Counted from the stretch's first letter, positions 1-5,946 are shown. The stretch: DNA of 9,032 bases from Bacillota bacterium (GCA_016281165.1 JAEEIC010000279.1:1-9032); one strand, 5' to 3'. The notes: generated by a model from the letters alone, not told the origin. Numbers and translations: made by a program.

Positions 1-62
1 TAAGGGACGAAGCCGAGGAGCTGGCCCAGAAATATACCGTGAGCGAGGACGGACCGCAGTAA
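1..62 (+). CDS. 3' end of an unidentified protein (partial)
   Basis: The reading frame beginning at base 3 gives RDEAEELAQKYTVSEDGPQ and stops at TAA (60-62). The frame was chosen because its codons match the GC-rich usage of the neighbouring genes and its residues look protein-like. Frame 1 has stops at 1-3 and 40-42. Frame 2 stays open through the downstream terminator as far as the pyridoxamine kinase start, but reads as arginine/glycine-rich nonsense. A terminator-like hairpin lies 58 bases downstream (121-148), which fits a gene ending here. Nineteen residues are too few to name a family. The rest of the gene lies before the window. Confidence 0.5.
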   Translation, partial: RDEAEELAQKYTVSEDGPQ

Positions 63-73
63 GCGCGAAAATA

Positions 74-87
74 CCCGCGGCCGCGGG
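74..87. repeat. GC-only 14-bp perfect palindrome
   Basis: The bases read CCCGCGGCCGCGGG and equal their own reverse complement. The palindrome lies in the short noncoding stretch between the upstream stop codon (60-62) and the terminator at 121. It is followed by another GC-rich block, GGCCCTGGGCC. It could form a strong stem in RNA, or a cruciform or operator in DNA. There is no T-run after it, so it is not itself an intrinsic terminator. Confidence 0.5.
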
Positions 88-120
88 GCCCTGGGCCGGA
101 ATATCCCCAAGCATCATCAA

Positions 121-148
121 GCCTCCGGTTTGTGCCGGAGGCGCTTTT
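121..148 (+). terminator. Intrinsic terminator or attenuator directly before the pyridoxamine kinase
   Basis: An 8-bp perfect stem GCCTCCGG (121-128) / CCGGAGGC (135-142) encloses the 6-base loop TTTGTG and is followed by GCTTTT (143-148). The T-run is short (four), so efficiency is probably partial. The next gene's ribosome binding site (GGAGAAGAG, from 151) starts three bases later, leaving no room for a separate promoter. The hairpin may therefore end the upstream transcript while allowing read-through, or act as an attenuator of the kinase gene. The 3' arm of the stem also contains a GGAGG sequence that is hidden when the hairpin forms. Confidence 0.65.
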
Positions 149-162
149 ACGGAGAAGAGAGA

Positions 163-996
163 ATGAAAAGGATACTCACCATACAGGACATATCGTGCTT
201 CGGCAAATGCTCGACGACCATCACCCTGCCCGTGATCTCGGCCATGGGAGTCGAGACCGTCATCCTGCCGACCGCGGTGCTCTCCACCCACACTATGTTC
301 AAAAATTTCACGGTGAAGGACCTGACCGACCAGCTGCTGCCCATCGCGGAGCACTGGCAGAGCGAGGGCGTGGAATTCGACGCGATCTACGCCGGCTATC
401 TGGGCTCCGCCGAAGAGATCGATATCGCGAAAAAGATCTTCCGCATGTTCAGAAAAGAAGGGACGCTGGTCTTCATCGATCCCGTCATGGGAGACAACGG
501 CAGGCTCTACGCCCGCTTCGGCGAAGAATATGTAAAGCTCAACAGGGAGCTCTGCGCCGAGGCCGACGTCATCGTGCCCAACATCACCGAGGCCTGCTTC
601 ATGACCGGAAACGAATACAAAGAGACTTATGACGAGGCCTATATCGACGGCCTGCTGGACGGCCTGGCGAGGCTCGGAGCGAAGAAAGCGGTGATCACCG
701 GCGTCTCGCTCTCCCCCGGAAAGACCGGAGTGCGCGGCCTTGACAGCGCGGACGGCAGGCGCTTCACCTACCAGAACGACAGGGTGCCCGCATCCTTCCA
801 CGGCACGGGAGATCTTTTCGCCAGCGTGGCGGTGGGAGCCTTCGTACAGGGGATCTCCCTTGAGGACGCCTTCCGCGTCGCCGCGGACTACACCGCCCTA
901 ACCATCGAAGCGACCCTTAAGGAAGACCGCGATCCGCGCTTCGGCGTGACCTTCGAGAAGACCATCCCCGATCTCATCAGGATGCTGGGGCATTGA
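163..996 (+). CDS. Pyridoxamine kinase (PdxK/PdxY family)
   Basis: This 277-residue protein is a vitamin B6 salvage kinase of the ribokinase fold. It phosphorylates pyridoxal, pyridoxamine or pyridoxine with ATP to give PLP or its precursors in the cytoplasm. Diagnostic stretches are ILTIQDISCFGKCS at the N-terminus, IYAGYLGS (residues 75-82), the ATP/Mg region DPVMGDNG (106-113), PNITEA (139-144), and FHGTGDLFAS (212-221), whose Asp217 is the expected catalytic base. The length matches the family. The frame is open back to an ATG at 130, but that start lies inside the terminator stem. ATG 163 has GGAGAAGAG at the right distance and begins exactly where family members begin (MKRILTIQD). The gene faces the minus-strand GT2 gene, 54 bases away. 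PdxK versus PdxY cannot be separated from sequence alone, so no symbol is given. Confidence 0.92.
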   Translation: MKRILTIQDISCFGKCSTTITLPVISAMGVETVILPTAVLSTHTMFKNFTVKDLTDQLLPIAEHWQSEGVEFDAIYAGYLGSAEEIDIAKKIFRMFRKEGTLVFIDPVMGDNGRLYARFGEEYVKLNRELCAEADVIVPNITEACFMTGNEYKETYDEAYIDGLLDGLARLGAKKAVITGVSLSPGKTGVRGLDSADGRRFTYQNDRVPASFHGTGDLFASVAVGAFVQGISLEDAFRVAADYTALTIEATLKEDRDPRFGVTFEKTIPDLIRMLGH

Positions 997-1050
997 GCCT
1001 GGCGCGGCCTTCGGGTCTGACAGATGTCCGTAAGCGGCGGCGCCCGATCA

Positions 1051-2427
1051 TCACCGGCGCTGCTTCATCCTGCTCCTTATCATCGCCATGTAACTGCTCA
1101 TCTGGGTCTGCCTGTTCAGGCGGCCCAGATTCGTTTTATGATAGCGCCTTTCAAGCACCACGTCGTCCAGCTCCAGGATGGGCGTTTTTCTGTCTCTCAC
1201 GCGCATGACCCACTCCGCCGTCTCGGAGCTGGGCATCTCCTCGTTGAAGAGGCCGATCTCCTCATAGAGGCCCCTTTCCGCCAGCATGCAGCCGGCGAGC
1301 ATCCTCCTGTAGGGCAGAGGCTCGGTCTTGAGGGAGGCAGCCTCCTCTTCGCTGAGCTCGGGGGAGATGAAATCGCGGCAGAGGGCGCTCACGAGAGGAG
1401 CCCCTTTCTCTGCTTTGGCCCGCGCCATGATATCGACGGCCCCGGGCAGGAAGCGGTCGTCGGCGTCGAGATAAAGTATGTTCCTGCCCCTTGAGAGCCT
1501 AAAGGCGTCGTTGCGGGACGGGGCCTGGCCCTTGTGGGCGCGAAGGACGGCCGTCATGAAGCAGGGAAGCTCCCCGCTCATCATGAGCGAGCAGAGCGCC
1601 TCCGCGCTGCCGTCGGAGGAACCGTCGTCCACGGCGACGATCTCGCGGGAGCAGGCGCTTCCGGCGCAGCTCAAGACGGCTTCCCTCAGGTACTTCCCGG
1701 CGTTGTATACCGGGATCAGTATGCTGAGGTCCGGCCGGTCTTCGGGCTCATAATACTTCCGCCTTATGCCCCTCATGTAGGCCCTCATCACCCTGCTTTT
1801 GCGGTCCTCCTCCACCACGGAGGCGGAGAGACCGTCGTCTTTGATGTGCCTTATGTACAGGGGATCTTCGAGCAGTTCTCCCCAGATCCCGCCGCTCTTG
1901 GCCCTGACCAGCCACTCGGTGTCTTCGCCCACGCGCAGCCCCTCGTCCAGAAGGCCGATGCGCTCAAAAGCTTCCTTGCGCGCGCAGCAGGCGCATAAGT
2001 GGATGAGGTCTTTTTCCGCGTATGCGGCGAGGCGGCGGGTCCTGGGGGTGTCGTCGTCGAGCAGGGTGCGGCAGGCCGTGAAGGCGATCAGCTTTTGCGG
2101 ATCCGCGGCGAAATGCGCGCGCAGGACTTCGGCGCGGCCGGCGGCCCATTCGTCGTCGGCGTCGCAGAAGGCGATCAGATCCCCCCGCGAGAGCCTGACG
2201 CCGGCGTTCCGGGCCGCGGCGGCGCCGCGGTTCGCGGAAAAGCGTACCAAAAGGACTCCGGGATCGCCGCCGTATCTTTCGCGCAGCAGGGCGAAGCTGC
2301 CGTCATCAGAAGCGTCGTCGACTATTATGAGCTCGTCTCCTGTCTTGAGCTGGGCGAGCAGGCTGTCCGCGCAGCGGAAGACCTGATCCTTCGAGTTATA
2401 GGCGGGCACTATCACCGAGAGCTTCAT
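1051..2427 (-). CDS. Tandem-domain family 2 glycosyltransferase
   Basis: This 458-residue protein carries two complete GT-A/GT2 domains in a row. The first starts LSVIVPAYNS (3-12), followed by IIVDDASDDGS (34-44) and the metal-binding CDADDEW (88-94). The second starts LSILIPVYNAG (234-244), followed by VAVDDGSSDGS (264-274) and LDADDRF (320-326). Each domain also has an acceptor-side acidic motif with a Trp (GEDTEW at 167-172; SETAEW at 401-406) and a similar tail (YIRHIKDDGLS; RRYHKTNLG), so the protein looks like an internal duplication. No membrane segments are evident, so it is probably cytoplasmic and uses nucleotide-sugar donors. Its ATG shares ATGA with the stop of the HprK-like gene (4-base overlap). 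A strong site, GGAGGA, lies inside the end of that gene, so the two are probably translationally coupled. The sugar and the acceptor are unknown. Confidence 0.9.
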   Translation of the reverse strand: MKLSVIVPAYNSKDQVFRCADSLLAQLKTGDELIIVDDASDDGSFALLRERYGGDPGVLLVRFSANRGAAAARNAGVRLSRGDLIAFCDADDEWAAGRAEVLRAHFAADPQKLIAFTACRTLLDDDTPRTRRLAAYAEKDLIHLCACCARKEAFERIGLLDEGLRVGEDTEWLVRAKSGGIWGELLEDPLYIRHIKDDGLSASVVEEDRKSRVMRAYMRGIRRKYYEPEDRPDLSILIPVYNAGKYLREAVLSCAGSACSREIVAVDDGSSDGSAEALCSLMMSGELPCFMTAVLRAHKGQAPSRNDAFRLSRGRNILYLDADDRFLPGAVDIMARAKAEKGAPLVSALCRDFISPELSEEEAASLKTEPLPYRRMLAGCMLAERGLYEEIGLFNEEMPSSETAEWVMRVRDRKTPILELDDVVLERRYHKTNLGRLNRQTQMSSYMAMIRSRMKQRR

Positions 2428-3434
2428 AGTTCCTCCAGAAATCCTTTAAGACAGAGGGCGTTGAGGCGCGTGTCCGCGCTGAGCTCGAACACGCAGGCGG
2501 GAAGGCCCTTGAGCAGCGACATCAAAGAGACGAAGACCTCCCTGCTTCCGAGCTCCCTGTTCTGATAGGAGGTCGACGAGAGCAGCGGGACCAGCATCCT
2601 CACGTCGGAGCTCCTGCGTATAACAGGCTTTTCGGCATGCGCGATGCGGGGGATGACGACCGCGCGTATCGGCAGGCTGTCCGCGACGTTCTTCCCGAAG
2701 GGCATGAGGTCGATGAGGTTCTTTCCCCTCTCCCCGCAACGCCAGAAGACGCGGCCCGCGAGCTCGGGCAGCATCTTCAGGGTGTCGTCTGTCATGTAGG
2801 CGGTGGAATAGAGCCTCACCGCGCGGGGGACATCCTCCCTCCTGACCATCAGATAATCGTCCGAGAGCAGGTCCAGTCCCGAGAGCAGAGAGGACAGAGC
2901 CAGAGTGGATTTGCCGCTGCCGCCGGCGCCCGAGATGAGCACGCCCTTGCTTTCGGCGCCTACGCAGGCGCTGTGAAGGAAGGTGAGGCCGTTCCTCATG
3001 GCCCACCAGCTGAGCTCCATGTGCAGGGGATGGGAGACGAAGCTGTCCAGGGAATGCTTGTCGGGACAGATCCAGATATATGTGGTACGCTCGGGGGCGG
3101 AATAGAAGCTGAAGAAACCGAAAAAGACGGAGACGGCGAGCTTTCCTTCTTCGCCCGACCAGACGAAGCGGCCCGTGGGGGAAGCCAGTTCCCCGGGCAG
3201 GAAGCGGGCCAGCTCATCCGAAGGCTTTAAAAAGCAGACGAAGGTCTCGGCGTCCTTAAGATCCGCGCCTTCGCGCAGGGCGGAGGCGAGCGAGACGAAC
3301 ATCAGCCGCGGAGGCTCAAAGCCCGCGCAAAGGAGCCTGATGTACTTTCCGTCGAGCTCGAGCAGCATCTCTTCGGACACGGGCTCCTCTTCAAGGAGCG
3401 CCCGCAGTTTTTTTCTCAGCGCTTCGGGATCCAA
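2424..3434 (-). CDS. HPr-kinase-like P-loop protein (HprK-related kinase), TTG start
   Basis: Numbering from the proposed TTG start (336 residues), the C-terminal half resembles the HPr kinase/phosphorylase catalytic domain. It has FLHSACV with His154, a Walker A loop GVLISGAGGSGKST (164-177), and the Mg-binding LLSDDYLMV (189-197), as in HprK-related proteins. The N-terminal half (about 1-150) is not the HprK N-terminal domain, and no HPr or PTS gene is nearby. It is therefore more likely one of the HprK-related kinases that travel with PqqD-like proteins; PadeK/ThcoK of lasso-peptide clusters phosphorylate a peptide Ser. The frame is open up to an ATG at 3539, but that would overlap the GT8 gene by 100 bases. 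TTG 3434 lies 5 bases past the GT8 stop and has GGGGAG (3444-3449) nine bases upstream. An internal ATG at 3368 is a weaker alternative. The phospho-acceptor is unknown. Confidence 0.83.
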   Translation of the reverse strand: MDPEALRKKLRALLEEEPVSEEMLLELDGKYIRLLCAGFEPPRLMFVSLASALREGADLKDAETFVCFLKPSDELARFLPGELASPTGRFVWSGEEGKLAVSVFFGFFSFYSAPERTTYIWICPDKHSLDSFVSHPLHMELSWWAMRNGLTFLHSACVGAESKGVLISGAGGSGKSTLALSSLLSGLDLLSDDYLMVRREDVPRAVRLYSTAYMTDDTLKMLPELAGRVFWRCGERGKNLIDLMPFGKNVADSLPIRAVVIPRIAHAEKPVIRRSSDVRMLVPLLSSTSYQNRELGSREVFVSLMSLLKGLPACVFELSADTRLNALCLKGFLEEL

Positions 3435-3439
3435 TGCTC

Positions 3440-4306
3440 TCAGCTCCCCTGTCTTCCAAATAAGGCCTTGAGGCGGAAATACGACATCCTGCGCGGCTCG
3501 GGGCTTTGGGGGAAGCACCTGCGGTACCACTCCGCCCACTCGTCCGCGAAATGTATGTCATTGAATTTCCAGGGCTTGGCCTCGCCCGGAAAGTGGACTA
3601 TGCGGGCATTCTCCCTGGCGAAGGCGAGGTCTTCGGGAGACGCGATGCAGTGTATCATGCAGTTGTAGAGCCTGTAGTCGCAGAGCACGGTCTTACCGTC
3701 GTAGATGAGATTGACTACGTCCTGGCCGGGGAAGAGGAAGCGCTCAGTCTTTTCAGGCTCCGCGGCCTTAAGCACCGCCTCTTTCGTGATGTTCTCGCGG
3801 CAGGCTCCGAGATCCATGAGCATCACGCCCGCGTTGAAATAGGTCCCGGGGCTTTTCAGCCCTAAGGAAAGGGCGTTCTTCGTTATCAGCTCCTGCATGG
3901 CGGGACCGTAGCCGCAGGCAGCGGCCATGTGCCCCTCCAGCGGCATGTCGTAGAACTCCTTTATGCTCTTCCTCACTATCATGTCGGCGTCGAGCCAGAG
4001 CACGCGGTCCAGGTCTTCGGGCAGGTATTCCGCCGCCAGCAGGCGGTAATAGGTCTCGCGGGTGATATGGATCCTCGTTTTTGAAGAGGCGAAGAGCTCT
4101 GAGGAGACACGCAGGCGGACATACTCTCCCCCGAAGCCCTGAACGAGCTTTTCGAGCCTTTCGCTGCCTTCGTCCGAAAGCTCCGATTCCAGCATAAATA
4201 CCCTGTGCCGCCCGTCTTCGACGCAGGGATCGCTGGCAAAGAAGGAGCAGAGCATCACCGCCAGAGGCATCACGTAGCGGTCGTTGCAGCTCACCAGTAT
4301 ATTCAT
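3440..4306 (-). CDS. Family 8 glycosyltransferase
   Basis: This 288-residue protein matches the GT8 retaining glycosyltransferase family (PF01501). It begins MNILVSCNDRYVMPLAVMLCSF, as GT8 proteins do. It has the metal/nucleotide-sugar motif LDADMIV (105-111), YFNAGVMLMDL (156-166), FPGQDVVN (192-199), and the C-terminal IVHFPGEAKPW (236-246) with the usual H-x-x-G-x-x-K-P-W pattern. All expected catalytic landmarks are present, so it is probably active, using a UDP-sugar and Mn2+ in the cytoplasm. It starts 10 bases after the PqqD-like gene stop with only a weak GGCGG ribosome site, which suggests coupling to that gene. The stop is 5 bases before the HprK-like start. Its placement between PqqD-like and kinase genes suggests it glycosylates the same unknown acceptor. 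Donor and acceptor cannot be read from the sequence. Confidence 0.9.
   Translation of the reverse strand: MNILVSCNDRYVMPLAVMLCSFFASDPCVEDGRHRVFMLESELSDEGSERLEKLVQGFGGEYVRLRVSSELFASSKTRIHITRETYYRLLAAEYLPEDLDRVLWLDADMIVRKSIKEFYDMPLEGHMAAACGYGPAMQELITKNALSLGLKSPGTYFNAGVMLMDLGACRENITKEAVLKAAEPEKTERFLFPGQDVVNLIYDGKTVLCDYRLYNCMIHCIASPEDLAFARENARIVHFPGEAKPWKFNDIHFADEWAEWYRRCFPQSPEPRRMSYFRLKALFGRQGS
3444..3449 (-). promoter_or_regulatory. Ribosome binding site deciding the TTG start of the HprK-like gene
   Basis: On the minus strand GGGGAG lies nine bases before TTG 3434, overlapping the last codons of the GT8 gene. It is the best-placed site for any in-frame start between the GT8 stop and the conserved part of the kinase, and it supports a TTG start with a 5-base intergenic gap. 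Confidence 0.55.
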
Positions 4307-4316
4307 GGCGTCCGCC

Positions 4317-4733
4317 CTATTCCTTGGGGATGGGCCAGCCCATATCCTCGTCGACCTCGTGTATGGGATCCATCATCAGCAGGTCGGCGACGTCGGTGAA
4401 GCGCTCAAAACCGAGCTCCGGCAGGGACTCTCCTTCGATCTTTTCCGCGAAGGGAGCGGCGTCCTGCCCTGACGCGCCTTCCGGCAGGAGCATCTCCGCC
4501 GCCAGCAGGCTGTCGATGAAGGCGGAGAGCTTTTCGTCCGCCCCGCAGCCTTCCCCGAATCTTTCGGCCAGAGCCTTCGCGACGTCTTCCCTTCCGCAGC
4601 CGGAGGTCAGAGCCTCGAGCACGGCGGAGGACGCCTTGTCGAAGGCGTAATACTCGCCGCTGACGTGGTTCAGAACGATGTACTGGCCGTCGGCGAGATC
4701 GGCGTAGACCTTGTTATCGTTGAAAATGTACAT
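4317..4733 (-). CDS. PqqD-like peptide-binding protein with acidic C-terminal tail
   Basis: In this 138-residue protein, residues 1-85 or so look like a PqqD/RRE fold: a beta-rich start ending in YIVLNHVSGEYYAFD (18-32), then helical ASSAVLEALTSG (35-46) and EDVAKALAERFGE (49-61), and a last helix AFIDSLLAAEMLL (71-83). In PQQ and lasso pathways this domain binds the leader of a precursor peptide and presents it to the modifying enzyme. The protein is longer than a bare PqqD (about 90 residues). After a linker it ends in an acidic stretch, FTDVADLLMMDPIHEVDEDMGWP (112-134), that is not part of the domain. The ATG has a perfect AGGAGG four bases upstream, and the gene starts 14 bases after the nucleotidyltransferase stop. 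The fold call rests on sequence pattern only. It probably serves the kinase, nucleotidyltransferase and glycosyltransferases encoded beside it. Confidence 0.78.
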   Translation of the reverse strand: MYIFNDNKVYADLADGQYIVLNHVSGEYYAFDKASSAVLEALTSGCGREDVAKALAERFGEGCGADEKLSAFIDSLLAAEMLLPEGASGQDAAPFAEKIEGESLPELGFERFTDVADLLMMDPIHEVDEDMGWPIPKE

Positions 4734-4747
4734 TTATCCTCCTGTGA

Positions 4748-5869
4748 TCAGACGATCTTCTTTATATACCGCAAAAGGAAGGCCGCCATACTTCCCTCGT
4801 GATGGGTCTCGCGGAAGAACTCGATGAACCCGACGGGAGCGCCGGCGCTGCGGTAGTCGGGCCCGGCATAGAGGCTGTAGGTCCGGCGGTAGAACGACAG
4901 GGCCCTGAGGGCTCTGGAGATACCGTATTTTTCCTCCTTGTGCGAGGCGAGGTAGTCCCTGTAATCTTTAAAGCAGCGCTTATACTCCGAGAGCTGCCGC
5001 TCTTTTTTCCGGTCCGCGGCGTCCTTCGTAAAATATTTTTCGAGCTCCGCGGGCGGCAGACGCTCGGGGAAGACCTCCGAAAAGACAGGCAGAAGGTCTT
5101 TGAGATAATAAAGGCTGCCCAGCTCTTCGGCCCTGTCCCTTACGGACTTCCAGTCCTTTATATCCCCCTTCTCGGCCACGCGCTCAAGATCGCAGAGCCA
5201 CATGAGCCTTCTGCCCGTGTGCTCTCCCCTGATCTCGTCCCTGGCCTTGTTGTCGATTATGTGGATGAACATGTCCTCGGGCGCGGGGACGAAGACCCTG
5301 ACGCCCTCATATTCGAACGCGGCGGCCCTCTCCCAGATCAGAGGGGAGGTGTTAACGCCGTATTTGAATATGCGGAAATGAAGATCGAGATCCTTCTGCG
5401 GGCCGATTATGGTCTGGGAATGTATCGAATCGTAAGCCTTCGCCGCGCCTTCCGCCGAGAGCGCCAGGTCCCTGGCCTCTTCAAAGCGCTCCTTCGGCAC
5501 CGCGAGGTCGAAATCGGACATCTCCCGGGGGACGCCCGGGGCGTAATACGTCCTCATGGCCATGCCCTTTATGATCATCACCGGTATGCCCGCGGCGGCC
5601 AGGCGCCTGATCTGCCCGTTGAGCCAGGGCACGCCGTATATGTCGCGCAGGCGCATGGAACGGTATATGCCCTCGAGGCGGGGCCTTAGGGAGGCGGGGA
5701 AGGCCCGCCAGTCCGTCTTTATGCCCAAAAGAGCCAGCAGCAGAAGGCGCTCGGCCCTCTCGCCGTCGATATCCAGGCCCGCAAGCAGGGAGCTCACCTC
5801 ATCCGCGGGGCAGGAGGATCCCGAAAACAGCAGCCTCAGCAGCGTCTTGTCCTGTTTTCCGATCTCCAT
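4748..5869 (-). CDS. NTP_transf_5 (PF14907)-type nucleotidyltransferase
   Basis: This 373-residue protein (from ATG 5869) resembles the polymerase-beta-like NTP_transf_5 family. Landmarks are VMIIKGMAMRTYY (97-109) with the conserved Lys-Gly, the metal-binding pair in MSDFDLAVP (Asp119 and Asp121), and QKDLDLHFRIF (159-169), which supplies the third acidic position before the usual His. Later helical parts (FIHIIDNKARDE, LMWLCDLERV) also fit. Members occur with PqqD-like proteins and HprK-like kinases in lasso-peptide and surface-polymer loci. In one such setting (pseudomycoidin) a nucleotidyltransferase was reported to add sugar to the phosphorylated peptide. The frame extends to an ATG at 5929, but that version would be encoded across a terminator and a palindrome. 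ATG 5869 has GGGGGAGGAA four bases upstream and is preferred. It is the first gene of the cassette. The nucleotide and acceptor are unknown. Confidence 0.84.
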   Translation of the reverse strand: MEIGKQDKTLLRLLFSGSSCPADEVSSLLAGLDIDGERAERLLLLALLGIKTDWRAFPASLRPRLEGIYRSMRLRDIYGVPWLNGQIRRLAAAGIPVMIIKGMAMRTYYAPGVPREMSDFDLAVPKERFEEARDLALSAEGAAKAYDSIHSQTIIGPQKDLDLHFRIFKYGVNTSPLIWERAAAFEYEGVRVFVPAPEDMFIHIIDNKARDEIRGEHTGRRLMWLCDLERVAEKGDIKDWKSVRDRAEELGSLYYLKDLLPVFSEVFPERLPPAELEKYFTKDAADRKKERQLSEYKRCFKDYRDYLASHKEEKYGISRALRALSFYRRTYSLYAGPDYRSAGAPVGFIEFFRETHHEGSMAAFLLRYIKKIV

Positions 5870-5873
5870 CAGC

Positions 5874-5883
5874 TTCCTCCCCC
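5874..5883 (-). promoter_or_regulatory. Strong ribosome binding site fixing the nucleotidyltransferase start
   Basis: Minus-strand GGGGGAGGAA lies immediately before ATG 5869. It starts only about seven bases after the T-run of the upstream terminator, so transcripts reaching this gene must come through the terminator or start within it. It decides the start in favour of 5869 over the more upstream in-frame ATG at 5929. Confidence 0.75.
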
Positions 5884-5890
5884 TGTCCGC

Positions 5891-5915
5891 AAAACAGCCC
5901 CCACCCGGGAGGCTG
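5891..5915 (-). terminator. Intrinsic terminator or attenuator between the C11 peptidase gene and the cassette
   Basis: On the minus strand the arms CAGCCTCC (5915-5908) and GGGGGCTG (5902-5895) pair over eight positions, including one G-T wobble, around a 5-base loop. TTTT (5894-5891) follows. It is 32 bases past the C11 stop codon. It ends just seven bases before the cassette's ribosome binding site, with no space for an independent promoter between them. Confidence 0.72.
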
Positions 5916-5921
5916 CTTGCT

Positions 5922-5943
5922 CCGCTCAAGATATCTTCAGCGG
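5922..5943. repeat. 22-bp near-perfect palindrome after the C11 stop codon
   Basis: The arms ccgct-C-aagat and atctt-C-agcgg are complementary at every position except the single C/C pair. It begins three bases after the C11 stop codon and lies just before the terminator on the minus strand. It could be an operator for a dimeric regulator or a second RNA hairpin stacked next to the terminator. It lacks a T-run of its own. Confidence 0.6.
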
Positions 5944-5946
5944 CTC

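Larger units (their letters stand above)
1051..5869 (-). other. Five-gene NTase-PqqD-GT8-HprK-like-GT2 cassette
   Basis: Five minus-strand genes follow one another with gaps of 14, 10 and 5 bases and finally a 4-base ATGA overlap, so they are almost certainly one operon. In order they encode an NTP_transf_5-type nucleotidyltransferase, a PqqD-like protein, a GT8 glycosyltransferase, an HPr-kinase-like protein and a two-domain GT2 glycosyltransferase. An intrinsic terminator (5891-5915) sits just upstream of the first ribosome binding site. The operon ends at 1051, facing the pyridoxamine kinase gene, and no clear intrinsic terminator follows it. The kinase + nucleotidyltransferase + PqqD combination is known from some lasso-peptide tail-modification clusters and from NCBIfam 'HPr-rel-A' systems. 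The substrate here is unknown. Confidence 0.8.

Noticed and set aside
130..162. Eleven-residue N-terminal extension of the pyridoxamine kinase
   Set aside because: It begins inside the terminator stem and has no ribosome site. ATG 163 matches the family start and has GGAGAAGAG.
997..1050. Bidirectional terminator between the convergent pyridoxamine kinase and GT2 genes
   Set aside because: Only short stems were found (a 4-bp GGCC-TTCG-GGTC and a small GACA/TGTC repeat), with no T-run on either strand.
3435..3539. Thirty-five-residue extension of the HprK-like protein to an upstream ATG
   Set aside because: It would overlap the conserved end of the GT8 gene by 100 bases and has no family-like residues.
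1051..5869. Classical lasso-peptide or PQQ biosynthesis cluster
   Set aside because: There is no asparagine-synthetase-like cyclase, leader protease, PqqE-like radical SAM enzyme, transporter or separate precursor gene in the window. Only the accessory enzymes are shared.
5870..5929. Twenty-residue extension of the nucleotidyltransferase
   Set aside because: It is encoded across a terminator and part of a palindrome and has low-complexity sequence. ATG 5869 has a much stronger ribosome site.
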